Assembly (NCBI GenBank): GCA_029204225.1
Contig: CM055109.1
Coordinates: 31,347,870-31,411,869, forward strand
Reading direction: 5' to 3'
Length of the DNA stretch: 64,000 nt
From: Diphasiastrum complanatum
Lineage: Eukaryota > Streptophyta > Lycopodiopsida > Lycopodiales > Lycopodiaceae
Below, piece after piece: positions 13,601-26,035 of this stretch. The position numbers and the translations under genes are program-made. A model generated the notes under the pieces. The model ran no database searches. It worked only from the letters and a program-made list of their open reading frames with translations, and was not told where the DNA came from. Numbering within the stretch: position 1 is the first letter of the stretch; each line of letters begins with the position of its first letter.

Positions 13601-16600
13601 TATGCCTCAAGAAATTATGCCATTATTGAGTCATTTGCAACGTTTAAATTTTGGAAATAGTCGTTCAGGCAACTTATTATGGTTGATGAGTTTGATAGAC
13701 ATTGGTGGATGGAATTTTTTCCACAATGACTATTAAATCCTTCATTTCTCTACAAAATATTAAATATTTACACCTCATGCAAGGTGAAGAATGAGAAATT
13801 TATTTGGATTCTACGAAAAGTCATCAAAAAAATGAAAGCTGCCAAGGCTGAGTGGTTTGCTATTCTTAGCAAAACTAATGTCCAAAGCATCATTGCACTT
13901 TTAGCTTCCTATATTAGTGAAAATTATCCCTTTTGAATTGCTAAGGTGTTTGGCTTCAATGGCTTCATTCAAAGCAACAACGTGAAAATAATTGTACTAG
14001 TTGTATCCAAAGGGAAAGAGAAAACATAAAGTTTAGCCAAGAGTTGATGATGTAAATCTCCATGATGCATATGTGCTTGTTTATGATTTTAGGCTGACAA
14101 TGATAAACCATTTATGGAAGTCAACAATATCCATTCTACAAGAACGTCTTAGGTTAAGTGCATATCCATCATCCTCAACTTGGTAGCAATGGTGCAAAGC
14201 TATAATGCGAATTTTTTTGTCAACATTGGATGTTGAATCAAATGAGAATATGTCAAACTTTGATGACAAAGATAAGTTCATCACCCGAAAAGGAAAATAT
14301 ATCAAGAACTGAGTTGAGAGAAATTAGTCAAAACTCCTTGGAGATTGAATTGTAAAAACAAATGGCATAAAAACTATTTTGAGTGTTTTGGATTTAGCAT
14401 AACCAACATTAAAATGTGAGTTTAGACTATTGAAAAACTAGAAATAAACATGTACTTGGTTCATATGATGACCATCTTTGATTTTAATGGTTTTATTACG
14501 ATGTTCACATTTTTTGGCATGGTGTACTGATTTTTGGGGTAAAATACACGTGGAGAATTTTTCATTAAAAAAGTATTTGTTTGAGCAAAATTTGAAAATT
14601 TGCTAAATGGCTATCCTTTTTTGAGATTTTGACACGTAAAAGAAAATTTGTGTGTAATACTATCATCTTCCCTCTCCAGTACATTACTTGGATCCCATGA
14701 AATATCTACACACCCACACATCGATCCTAATTGCTTTGAACCAACAAAACAAAGAGAATTTCAAAATTGAAATCAAAGATGTGTTCCATAATATTAAAGA
14801 AGGAATAAGGAAACATAAGAAACCATGCATAATAATAAAACTATGGCATCAAATAAAGATGTTAGTGTTTGCTAGTTGTTGGATTTGATGCCTATTGGGA
14901 TTGAATGTTCTTATACTTTTTGTGAGAGAGAAAGGAGAGAGAGAGAAGGGCGAGTTTCTATCATTGTGGATTTAGTGTTAATGGATATAGTGTTAGATGT
15001 GGATCATATGCACATGCTTGATTATAAAATATGCTATCGATCTCATGAGAACGAACCCCTGCATAATAACATACTTGATATCCTTGATGCTTGTGTGCTT
15101 GGATCTAGGATTGAGGCCAGGATAGGAAATAGCCCACTACACCAAGCATGTTCAACAAAACTACCATTGACAATGTCTTAAATGTTTTGCAATCAAAAAG
15201 TTTGTCAATGAGACATATCTCTATTTTTCTTGGATGCTGAATGCTTTATACAACATAGACCTAATATTTGAGGACTCATGACATTGCAAATTTGCCATGG
15301 GTGGACTTAGATGGCATAACACGACAATAGATTGTTCATCAATAAACATACTCCAACTCGAGCAATGACCAATTTGTAGTAGTGATTGGGTTGCAGAATA
15401 CAAAGATAACATTATTCAAAATGCCTAGATCCCACTCCAGTTGAAGATGGTTCTAACTTAATTCCACCACCCAAATTAAGGATTCTAAATTAAAGGAAAT
15501 GCACAATTGTACTCTTAGTTCGATCAGAGCAACATCCCAATTAGAGCACAATACTCATTTATGTCCATCAATGAAGGACATGGTAATAGAATGTACACCA
15601 AAATGATCTAGCCAACCCGATCTAGGCAAATGCTACTGAGATCATTCGGTCAAGCATACCTCTAGAGTGTATGCAAGTATGTAGCTAAGTATTGGGTCCT
15701 GCCCCTAGAGTTGTTCTCCTAATATATTAGGGTCATCCCCATTCAAATAGCGCACACACATGCAATGTTGTCATGCACTCACATGTCCTTGTCGTTTGGG
15801 CCCAGCCTAGTCATTTTGTCGTCGCATGGCTGGGCTACCTAGAGCTTGCCTAGTTCAAAAGCTTGAATAGAATTTGACCTGTTTCATGGAATTTGATCAC
15901 CTTGAAATTTGCACGGACTCAAATTCTCAAGGCCACACAACCTTGGGCATGGGGTTTACACACCCACAAGCACACAACAAGAGGCAACATTATTAGTTTT
16001 ACTATTTTTATGAAGAATTGACATTATGGGATAATCTACTAGGCTGCTCAGGCTAGACGAGTTTACATATCATGTGGCTACATGTACTGCAAATTTGCTA
16101 CAACTCCTAAAAATCAGCTACAAACTGCCAAACAAATGCTGCAAACTACTATCACACTAAATTCCTTGTAGTTCTACTACATTTTCCTCTTGTGGCTTCT
16201 CTTGCGCCTCCTGTATGATCTTGTCGCTTCTGTTCTGCCTATTCCTTGTTGTCGATTCTTGCTCTTGTTATGAGGTACATTAGTTGCTTGAAATTATTGA
16301 TGTAAATCGATTCGTATGTTTGTTGCCTTTCTTGACAATCTAGTTTCCTGTGCCTAGAACTGTCATGAAAGCTGCTTAGGATCTGAACAAATCCTCACAC
16401 TTTTGATATTCCTTGGGCTATCTTGCAGATGAATAAAGTTCTTCATTCCCTGCACTTTCACTTCTTTTCGCTACTTTTGTGCCCGACGGATCATGTCTCC
16501 TATCTTCTGCCTGTATGATCTTGTCGCTTCTATTGTGCCTTGTCGTAGCAGCGTGATCTAGATTGCAGAAATTTGAAATTGATCGCAAGTTTCTCTAATC

Positions 16601-17220
16601 ACTATTCTCAAATATGTCCCAGTCAGAAAATGGAGGGAAAACAATTCAACTAGATCGCTAATCTCTAGTCTAATCCCTGCTCTCTAGTCTTTAGGCTCTC
16701 CCAAGCGCCAAATTGATCCTAAATACACTTCAAATAAATCCCTGGTCACTAGTATCTAGTCTCTACCAGTCTCAAAGTGAAGGGAACCGAATTTCAAATT
16801 GAGTCGCAATGAGAGTTGGGCCTAGAATGGATAGGAAGTAAATATTGGAGATACATGCATTTACTATAAATACATATTTGTGTGCATTACACGAATGATG
16901 ACATATGTGTTAACTTAAACAAGACATAATTTTTCCATGTGTTTTTATGGCTTTCTCCATGCAAAACTTTTTTGAGAACACACGAGTGCATTGTGAAGAT
17001 AGACATATATATGCATGCATAATGTGAATATCTATGGTTCTAATTTTGCTTAAATAATTCCACAGTTTTTAATGGTCTTCTATATTACATGTGTTTATTA
17101 TAAAGTCATATGTGTGGGATATGAGACCATAGTGAAGTCTCATGTAAATGGAGGAAGAAGTATTTGGCTTTCTAGCATAGGTAGTTAGAAAGGTTTTCAA
17201 AAATTTGTTCCTCTCTAGTT
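13601..17220. other. Gene-poor AT-rich DNA
   Basis: About 3.6 kb in which I see no supported gene. Open frames at 14081-14305 (minus), 14688-14888 and 14876-15181 show no motif. The phrase cctgtatgatcttgtcgcttct occurs twice (about 16211 and 16510), suggesting a local partial duplication. Confidence 0.5.
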
Positions 17221-17547
17221 TTACTTCATAAACTTTGTTCTGTCGAAGAGAACTCAGAAAACATTTTCCAGTCCTATCAGTTATGATTATTTTGGATATC
17301 TGATAACCTTATGGTGTACGTAGCAAGCATTATGTATGTTGGAATAATCTCTAGAGAAACGTAAGATAGGATTTTACATTTTACTTCATAAACTTTGTTT
17401 TGTTCGATGAGACTAAGAAAGCATTTTTCATTACTTTCATTTCATTATTTTTGATATCTGATAGATAACCTTACGAGAGTATACACAATAAGCATTATGT
17501 ATCTTGGAATAATCTCTAGAGAAATGTAAGATAGGATATTACATTTT
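17221..17547. repeat. Tandem duplication, ~160-bp unit, 2 copies
   Basis: ttacttcataaactttgtt occurs at 17221 and 17381, and both copies continue in parallel through gatatctgata, taagcattatgtat and ggaataatctctagagaaa to ttttact at 17547. Confidence 0.85.
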
Positions 17548-18019
17548 ACTAGTTGGGGCTGAAATTCATGTAACGCTCCACGAGTTTATTTTTTGCTAAC
17601 ATCCAACCATTTTTGTACAGGAAATTTTCTTTTGGTTGTTTCTAATTTCTTAGATAACATCAGATTCCTCACTACAAAGTCATCCAATTTGTAGCCTCTA
17701 GGAGTGTTGGCCATCATTACTTTTGAAAATCTTAATAGTATTTTAAGGGAAGCTCACACTGCACTGTTGTTGTTATATCAGATTTTTGGACAAAGCAGCC
17801 ATTGTAGTCATAGAGTCAGACAATATTGATGCAGAACGAAAAAAATTAGGAAGAGAATTGCTATCATTAAACCCATGGAGGAGCTCAAATTCTTTCTAGG
17901 AATGGTACCCATCTGGATTTCAGACATGCTCGTATTCATAGCCTGGGTGCAGCAGAACGCATTATGAATACAACAAAACCATAAACCCTATTTTAGCAAA
18001 ACATTTCTTTATGTACACT
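17548..18019. other. Spacer, no gene seen
   Basis: No coding or repeat signal could be supported here. Confidence 0.4.
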
Positions 18020-18415
18020 TATTTATGAATGCAACTTATTATCTAGGAAATTTTAAATGCAAACTTTATTTTACTATGTAGGAAAAATTAAAAAAGCTCT
18101 TATAAAAAAAAAATTGAATGCTTCTAGATGGGAATTTTTTAAAAAACTCTATTTTCCTATATAGATAAGCTCAAAAGATCTTATCTAGGAAATTTGAAAG
18201 TTAATATTCCTATATGAAGAATCTTTGCAAACCTTATTTTCCTACATAGCAAAAAAGTTGATAGTGTCTCTTATCTATGAAATTTCAAAGTTAATTTTCC
18301 TAGTTGCCATCTAGGAAATGGTTTCAAGTTTCCTAGTATTTCCTTTCTCCTAGTTGTGTTCAATTGCAACTAGGAAAAAGCTTTTTTTTTCATCTAGGAA
18401 TTTGTCATATTTTTC
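18020..18415. repeat. CTAGGAAA/TTTCCTAG-rich patch with a hairpin
   Basis: The motif (T)CTAGGAAA or its complement TTTCCTA(G/T) recurs about ten times in 400 bp in alternating orientation (for example atctaggaaatttgaaagttaat and tatttcctatatag). It ends with a perfect 9-bp inverted repeat, TCCTAGTTG (18348-18356) and CAACTAGGA (18367-18375), with a 10-base loop. It may be the decayed remnant of a foldback or MITE-like element; no target duplication was seen. Confidence 0.55.
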
Positions 18416-19016
18416 TTGTGCATGGTGGAATCAATCCCTCCATCTATTTATTGGTTGAATACCAGTGTGGTTATTGCAATAGTAACCAAAGCACATAAAA
18501 CATTGGAGGAGTAGTTAAGGTGGAGAGCATAGGAGGTTGAAACTAGGTTGTTAGCAAGGCATATTTGGTCAATTGCACCAAGCTAAGAATAAGCGCGTAG
18601 AGGTGCCGAAAAGTATCTATTCATGACAGTCCTACGGAATGAGCAAACACACCTCTAGAGATTACAGGTGCGCCACTCCATCGAATAACTCCAATTAATA
18701 GATGAGTTACAAAATACATGTAAATTATACCAGTAAAGGTATATTTAACTACGAGTTTAAATTACTCTAGTTTAAGATGGCGATTTGAATCTAGTCGATT
18801 CGTGTAGGTGACTGGATTAAGGATGTTCCAGGCATCGTTTTAGCTCTAGAGGTCTTGTCTTTAGCAGTTATATCTCAAAAAATGATATAGGCCTCTTCAT
18901 AATATATAATTGTCCAGCGCAATACTTCATATTTGAGTATACATTGCCATATTCGAGTAGATATTCATTATTTAGCAAATACATTGCATTACACTCACTC
19001 TTGGGGAAATGTAAAA

Positions 19017-19890
<874 letters not shown>

Positions 19891-20350
19891 ATCTGCAACA
19901 AACAAAACTAATATAGATACTATGTAAAAGCTTGGATCTACAATATCTTGAAAGGAATTAGCTTCAAAATAGCCATCGGAATTAGGGGCCAATATATTGA
20001 ATTAAAGAGATCTGCCTATTCCGACGTTTAGGAAAGCTGGATCTCCAACATAATATCTGGATCTACAACAAATACACTAATATAGATACTATAAAACATC
20101 TTTGATCTATAGCTTGGAATGAACTGGCTTTGGAATAGCCATCGAAATAGGGGACGCTATACCAAATCAAAGAGATCTGCCTATTCTGAGGCCATTTTGA
20201 CCAGCTGACAATTTAGTTCAACAAAAGATTTGGATCTACAACAAAGCACAATATCCTAAATCATCTGATGAATAGAAAATCAGCCATCGGAATAACTATC
20301 GGAATACGTGCTACTAAACTAAAGCCCGAAGATCGGCCTGTTCCGATAGC
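19891..20350. repeat. Degenerate tandem repeat, ~172-bp unit, about 2.5 copies
   Basis: The series gatctacaacaaa, actaatatagatactat, (a)atagccatcgga, ataggggcc and agagatctgcctattc starts at 19891, 20063 and, more diverged, 20233. The last copy duplicates the catcggaata phrase. Confidence 0.75.
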
Positions 20351-21317
20351 CATTATGACTTCTCTGTTAGCTCAAGAATCAAGAATCATTTGCAGATTCA
20401 CCGCCTCCTATGCCTAAAAAAAAACTACATAAAAAAGTGGAGTTAAAAGAACTAGACTAGAATTATTATGGGAAAGTAAGATGTGATAGGAGAGAGAGTG
20501 AGAAAAAGAGATGGAGAGAGATATTACCTTACCTCCAATGATCAGAAAACCTCCATCCTCCACCTTCCTTTTTCTTCTTGAGCTTACCACTTGATTTTGC
20601 AAGGAGAAACAAGACTAAGAGGAGCAAGGAGGGAGCAACGAGTAAGAGGAGGGGGAGGAAGAGCAAGAGTAGGAAACTAAATTAAGTAATAGCAAGAGGA
20701 ACAATTAAAAGTGAGGAGGATAAAGAGGGTGAAGAGGATAAACCATACAAAGGAGGAGACAAAGGCGGCAAGTACGTCACTCACTCCTCTATCCTTTTTT
20801 ACAATGCCACGGAAATGGATAGAGATTTCAAAACTATCGATAATCTATCTAAGCCTCGGTATAGCCCTCAAATTAAAGGAAGTATTCCAAGGTTTGTGCC
20901 TAGGCCCTCACTAAATGTTAAAATCCCAAATATCCATCAGTTTCCAATTGATATCCCACATATTTCAATGGATGTCAGCTTTTGAAAAATCATGCCTTCT
21001 AAAAATTTTCATCTAAAAAATGTTGCTTTCTAAAATCATGCAATTATCAAAGATTGGCGGTTCTTATATTCCCTAGCCTTATTAAAGAATACAGCATTAA
21101 ACGAAACTATTTTTTATTAGCTAAATTATACTCATCATATTAGAAGAAATTTATTATAAGTCTTCAAACATCGATGTTAGCGGCATCCAACTACTGGGAA
21201 TCAACATATAGGCTCGCTCCAACAATGGACATACCCATATAAGATTCCCATCAATTTCTTAAATTGCTAAATTCAAAAAATAGTGGGATTTCATAGTCAC
21301 AAATTTTTGAGGATATT
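20351..21317. other. Spacer with a possible minus-strand intron, no gene called
   Basis: On the minus strand, GGAG/gtaaggtaat (about 20527) and a pyrimidine-rich tttttttttag (about 20417) could be the two ends of a short intron. The adjoining exon-like Lys-rich stretch (KSSGKLKKKK) is too short to identify. The rest is AG-rich or AT-rich DNA with no motif. Confidence 0.3.
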
Positions 21318-22212
21318 CTGAGGTCCCCATCTCTAGATCCCTAAACCCTAGACCCTAGATCCTAAAGCCTAAAGCCTAAACCATGAACCCTAGACCCTAA
21401 ACCCTAACTCCTAGACCCTAAACCCTAACTCCTAGACCATGAACACAAAATCAATAATCCTAAACCCTAAATTCTAAACCCTAAACCCTAAATTCTAAAC
21501 CCTAAATTCCAGACCCTACACCACTTGAGACCCTAAATCTTCCTTAAGCCAAAAACATAAACCCTAAATCTTAAAACCTAAACTCTAGATTCTACACCCT
21601 AGACTCTGAACCATGAATCCAAAATCTTAAACCCCAAATCCTATACCCCAAATCCTAGATCCTAAACTCTAAAGTACAAATCCAAAACTCTGGACCCTGA
21701 AGCCTTAACCCTAAACCATAGACTCTGGACCATGAACTCAAAAATCTTAAATCATAAATTCCAAACCCTAAAACCTAGACCCTAAAACCTAAACCCTACA
21801 TCCTAAACTCTAGAATCTTAAGCTTAAATCCCAAACCCTGAATCCCAGGCCCTAAATCCTAAACCCTAAATCCTAGAACCTTAATCTTAAATTCCAAACC
21901 CTAAACCCTACACTCTCAACACTCAATCCTAAACCGTGAACGTAAATCATACACCCTCAATCCTAGACCCAAAATCTTAAATCCTAAAATCTGGACCATG
22001 AACCTTTGACTCTAAACTCTAAACTACTTTCCCTAAATCCTAAATCCTAAACCCTAGAATCTTAATGTTAAATCCCAAACCTTTTACCCTACACCATGGA
22101 CCCTAAAATCTAAACTATAATCACTAGACCCTAAATCTTAAATCCTAAACTCTAAATCCTAAAACCTAGAACATTATCCTAAACTCTTATTTCTAAATCC
22201 TAGACCCAATAC
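21318..22212 (+). repeat. Degenerate interstitial telomere-like array (CCCTAAA)n
   Basis: About 0.9 kb built from heptamers related to CCCTAAA (CCCTAAA, CCCTAGA, TCCTAAA, ACCATGAACC variants). This is the C-strand form of the Arabidopsis-type plant telomere repeat. Exact CCCTAAA units are a minority and the phase slips often, so it is an old internal array rather than a chromosome end; unique sequence continues on both sides. Confidence 0.85.
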
Positions 22213-22559
22213 CATGATTATGGTTTTTGATATGCATGTCAAGCTTAGTGGCAGCCTTCATTTGCTATATGTGTATTCAATTTGTTTATCACATGTTGCT
22301 TTCTAATGTTGCTTGTGATCCATTGTTACTTGACAACGTGGATCGATGCAAATGGCAAGTCTAGATTGATGTTCTTCTTCAGACGATGAGACTGGACCAT
22401 CACAGATTGGATTAGAGGCCTGGATACACTAGAGAATACCATGCCCATGTACACAATGTAAGTGTGCATTGCGACGAGAGTGACGTATTGCTATATCACA
22501 CATTTGCATGTATGGACGGATCAAGAGAGTGATTATTTGTGCAGCCCAAAGTCAATTCT

Positions 22560-22990
22560 TCCACAATAACATATCACGCAAATTTCGACATCTGCGTCCG
22601 ACGTATGCTCAAAAATTTCATAATCCATCGCAATCCGACACGTCGAATTTTGACGTCCCAGTAAAAAATTCAAAAATCACAGTCCGGCGATCTGGAAATC
22701 TGGGCAACAACCAATTTTTCAAAGGCACGTCGAAGTCCACCATGTCGGATTCCGAATTGTAGACATGGATATGACCTGTCACAAAATACGTGTCATCCGA
22801 CGTGTGTCGGATTCCGACGTCCACGCCAGCATGCCAAAAAGCCTGTCCACGACATCTGGCACATTTGTCCGGGCCTGAATGGACACAGATGTCGGATTCT
22901 GACGTCTGTTTCAATCTTCCAATTCACGCAATCCAGCGTCTTCTCTTTCACTTTGTCTTTTGCAGATTTGAGCGTCTTTGGAGCGATTGA
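22560..22990. other. CpG-rich patch with seven CCGAC/GTCGG cores
   Basis: CCGAC or its complement lies at 22598, 22635, 22744, 22797, 22806, 22814 and 22891. Three share the longer word GTCGGATTC(C/T)GA, and 22806-22818 is the near-palindrome GTCGGATTCCGAC. CCGAC is the known core of the DRE/CRT element bound by AP2/ERF DREB factors. Alternatively the sites may be diverged copies of a small repeat. No gene was identified nearby on either strand. Confidence 0.5.
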
Positions 22991-23378
22991 GGGCGATCAC
23001 TATCTGAGGGCTTGAAGATCAGTGCTTGAAGGTGCTTGAAAATCATTGTTTGACGTTGGTGTTTAACTTTTGTTTGTTTTGTTTTTTGTTTGTTGTTTGA
23101 GGTTGATGTTTGTTTGTTTGTTTGAAGAGGAGATAGAGAGTGTGAATGATAAAAAGAGATGAAGAGTGTGTGTGTGTGTGTGTGTGTGTTTTTTAATTTT
23201 GCATTAATTTAAAATGGTTTTGAATGGTCTTGTAATAGATTATTAGTATTATTTACGATAGTAGATTTATGATTATTATATTTGTAATTTGTGAGAGAGA
23301 AAAAGAGAGAAGAGGTGAAGTGTACAGGTATGGTTGAAGATATTGAAAGATTTTGGAGTCTTTTTCTTTTAAAATAAA

Positions 23379-23452
<74 letters not shown>

Positions 23453-23549
23453 CTATAATATATTGTGATAGTGTTTATAATAGATTAATTTTTGACAGTG
23501 TTTATAATAGATTGTTAAAATTATTTGAGATAATGTTTAACATTTTGCA
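22991..23549. repeat. Simple-repeat-rich spacer: (GT)12 and (GA)n
   Basis: Holds a GT tract at 23166-23189, a GA tract at 23382-23448 and short TTTG/GTTT runs at 23060-23130. No gene was seen. Confidence 0.85.
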
Positions 23550-23960
23550 TTGATGTAGAATTTAAGCCCTAATCATCCTGCTAAGCATGAGAATCTGGAT
23601 ACGAGTAAGATCCCTCCAAGTATCACGTGATAAATCCGGACACCAAGTCTCAGCAGAGTATCAAACAACCGGGGAGACCGTGGTAGAAAATAGTAAGCAT
23701 ATGGTAGCAGGGTCTTGTACATAATATGTGGAGCAGAATCTCTCCATATGAACAAGAGAAGTGTGCCCCTTACGGAGTCTGGTGAGGGCTGCCGGTCGAA
23801 ATGTGAGTAGCGGACCAGAAAAAAGTACTCCCAAATAAGTGTAAGAGGTCACAATCTCAATCGGCAGCCCATCATAATAGAAGGTCACATCTCTCATATG
23901 CCGTCTATTGGTGTTGAACACCATAATCTTGGTCTTCTTAGTATTAACCGTCAATTTTTT
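23550..23960 (-). pseudogene. LINE (non-LTR retrotransposon) reverse transcriptase 3' fragment
   Basis: The minus strand reads LTVNTKKTKIMVFN, then RDVTFYYDGLPIEIVTSYTYLGVLFS, the conserved C-terminal part of LINE-type RT (VNxxKTKxMVF .. YLGV), and after one frame change AETWCPDLSRDTW and LTRIQILMLSRMI. The catalytic YADD region would lie upstream and is absent, so the copy is truncated at about 23960. It is not related to the copia elements here. Confidence 0.8.
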
Positions 23961-24203
23961 TATATAGAAGCACCAACAAAAAACCAAGATATCTAAAAGT
24001 TAAACATGTTTCAAAATCAAAGACAAGCATATCATGTCCATTTCCAAATTCGTATGAAAATAAACATGGCTATATAATAGCAAAAACATAATGACATCAT
24101 TTGTAAAGAACTTACTAGAAACATCAATAGTCTTCTTATGAAATAATCTAATCAAAGCAAAATATAACTTCAACTAGAAGACAAAACAACAAGGCTCATT
24201 AGC
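23961..24203. other. Short AT-rich spacer
   Basis: No coding or repeat signal could be supported. Confidence 0.4.
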
Positions 24204-24500
24204 AAATGAAAATTTAGGGATCAAGCACGAATGATTAACTTATACAAGTATTGACATCGAACTAAGTAGAAAAATTCAATTTAGATCTTAGTAAAAATTT
24301 GGACTCATGATCACAACAAGCAAACAACATAATGCGTGTACAAATGCTAAATGAAAATTTAGAGATCAAACACGAATGATTAACTTATACAAGTATTGAC
24401 CTCGAACTAAGTAGAAAGATGCAATTTAGATCTTAGTAATCAAGACAGATTAAAATTTGGACTCATGATCACAGCAAGCAAACAACATAATGTGTGTCAA
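24204..24500. repeat. Tandem duplication, ~145-bp unit, 2 copies
   Basis: aaatgaaaatttag starts at 24204 and 24349. Both copies continue through cacgaatgattaacttata, caagtattgac, aattcaatttagatctta, tttggactcatgatcac and caagcaaacaacataatg with few differences, so this is a relatively recent duplication. Confidence 0.9.
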
Positions 24501-24699
24501 CTTAAATCCTACATAAATCAACGATCCAGATGTAGTTTGGGAACTGCAATTACCTAGGGCATAAAAGTGGGAGCTCATTTTTTTTTAACAAATTTGATTG
24601 GTTGTAAGCTTTAGCCCTCCGATTATGGAGGTTTTGTGGATGGAATCTTGAAATTATGTAGCCCTAATACATAAAATCATCGATAGAAGCAATGTCCAC

Positions 24700-25230
24700 A
24701 CTTCTTTTTCAAATTTTGTGACACATAATGCATGCAAATGGTTGTTTGTCAGCCCATTGTAACTATATAATTGCAAGTCCCCTTGTCTACCGCAATTTGA
24801 TAAAAGGACTTGCCCTTATATCCTACAATGGGCCAATTCATCATCTAGTCCATCTTACCACCATAAATGATTGAAAGCCTATTGTAGATAAATTCTAATG
24901 ATAGCTACCTTATTTTGTCATAAAGTGTGATCCACACTAGCCTATAGATTGAAATTTGTCACTCATTATGCACAAAAATGGTTGGTTGTTGGTGTTGACT
25001 CCAAGTATGTGTTTGGGAAAGCCGACATCTCTTGAAAACCGATTTCACAAACCACAACTTGCCGAAGCACTTGCCAATATGTCATACAAGGGCCAACAAA
25101 CAGCCATCATCTAGTCCATAATACCACCATATATGATTGAAATCTTTTGTAGATCGATTCTAATCGTGCCTAAATTATAATGTCATAAAGCGTGATCAAC
25201 AACCACAATAGTCTATAAATTGAAAACGGA
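24700..25230. repeat. Degenerate tandem duplication, ~245-bp unit, 2 copies
   Basis: Paired landmarks: acataatgcatgcaaatggttg (24721) with actcattatgcacaaaaatg (24960); catcatctagtccat followed by accaccataaatgattgaa (24840 and 25094); gtcataaag(t/c)gtgatc (24918 and 25182). Confidence 0.8.
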
Positions 25231-26035
25231 TACACTTACGAGACAAGTTCACATAGCATATTTAGTAGTCTACTCTCAAAATAAGCTGTTTTAATTACCA
25301 AAACAATGGCTATATAACCCAACAACAGGGAATTCTTGGACCGATTCTTGGATGATTAACAACATTAAGAAGCTTATCAGTTGCACCTGTACCCTTTTCT
25401 GATTGCGTTTCATATAATCAACAAAGTTCAAACAAGGCTACTAATCCAATTGCCAATTGTTTCTGAAATGTTCTATGAAATATTGAAAGCTTTTGTCTAT
25501 ATCACCCCTAAATCTCATGCAGATGGATGCTTGAGTCATGCTGACATGCAACACATCCTAATATGGGCTTTCCTGGTCGAATTGCCTGAGTGATAGCAGT
25601 TTCCAAATAATATCAAATACACTGAAAATTGTAATTTTTTGGTCGTAGTGTAGGCCATACTCTGGAGAAAAACTTATCAAGTATTTCACCTGGCCCTAAC
25701 TACCAAAATTGGTTTTCAGATCTTGAACGACTATTAACAGATCTTCTTCCAAAATATTTAGAATTTATATTACTGATACAACAGAAATGCACAATCTAGC
25801 AATGACACAGCCATAAATGGCCAAAGAACTGCAGGATTTGGTGACTCACCTGTACACAGCTCCCAATGGATCATGTGCTGCACTTTAAGAGGGCTGATTA
25901 ACTATGTCAATTCCGTGAAGCTATTGAAAGTTGTATCATTGTTAGAGGTGCAGCCGGCTCGAAAATTTCAAGCCTGCTTTCACAGCTTACTAGTTCCAGA
26001 TATGATTTCAGGAACTTCTTGCAAGACTATTATAT
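25231..26035. other. 3' flank of the SCARECROW-like gene
   Basis: Probably contains the 3' UTR of the minus-strand gene that ends at 26036. On that strand a GTAATATAAAT stretch at about 25770-25760 could act as a polyadenylation near-upstream element. No other gene is seen. Confidence 0.4.

Noticed and set aside
20414-20620. Ribosomal protein S25-like exon (Lys-rich stretch before a GT donor, minus strand)
   Set aside because: Only about a dozen Lys/Ser/Gly residues resemble it, and no downstream exon with the conserved core was found.
21318-22212. True chromosome end (telomere)
   Set aside because: The heptamers are degenerate and unique sequence and genes continue on both sides.
22508-22990. 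Overlapping frames on both strands in the CpG-rich patch (up to 98 codons)
   Set aside because: No motif, no splice support, and stop scarcity follows from the higher GC content.
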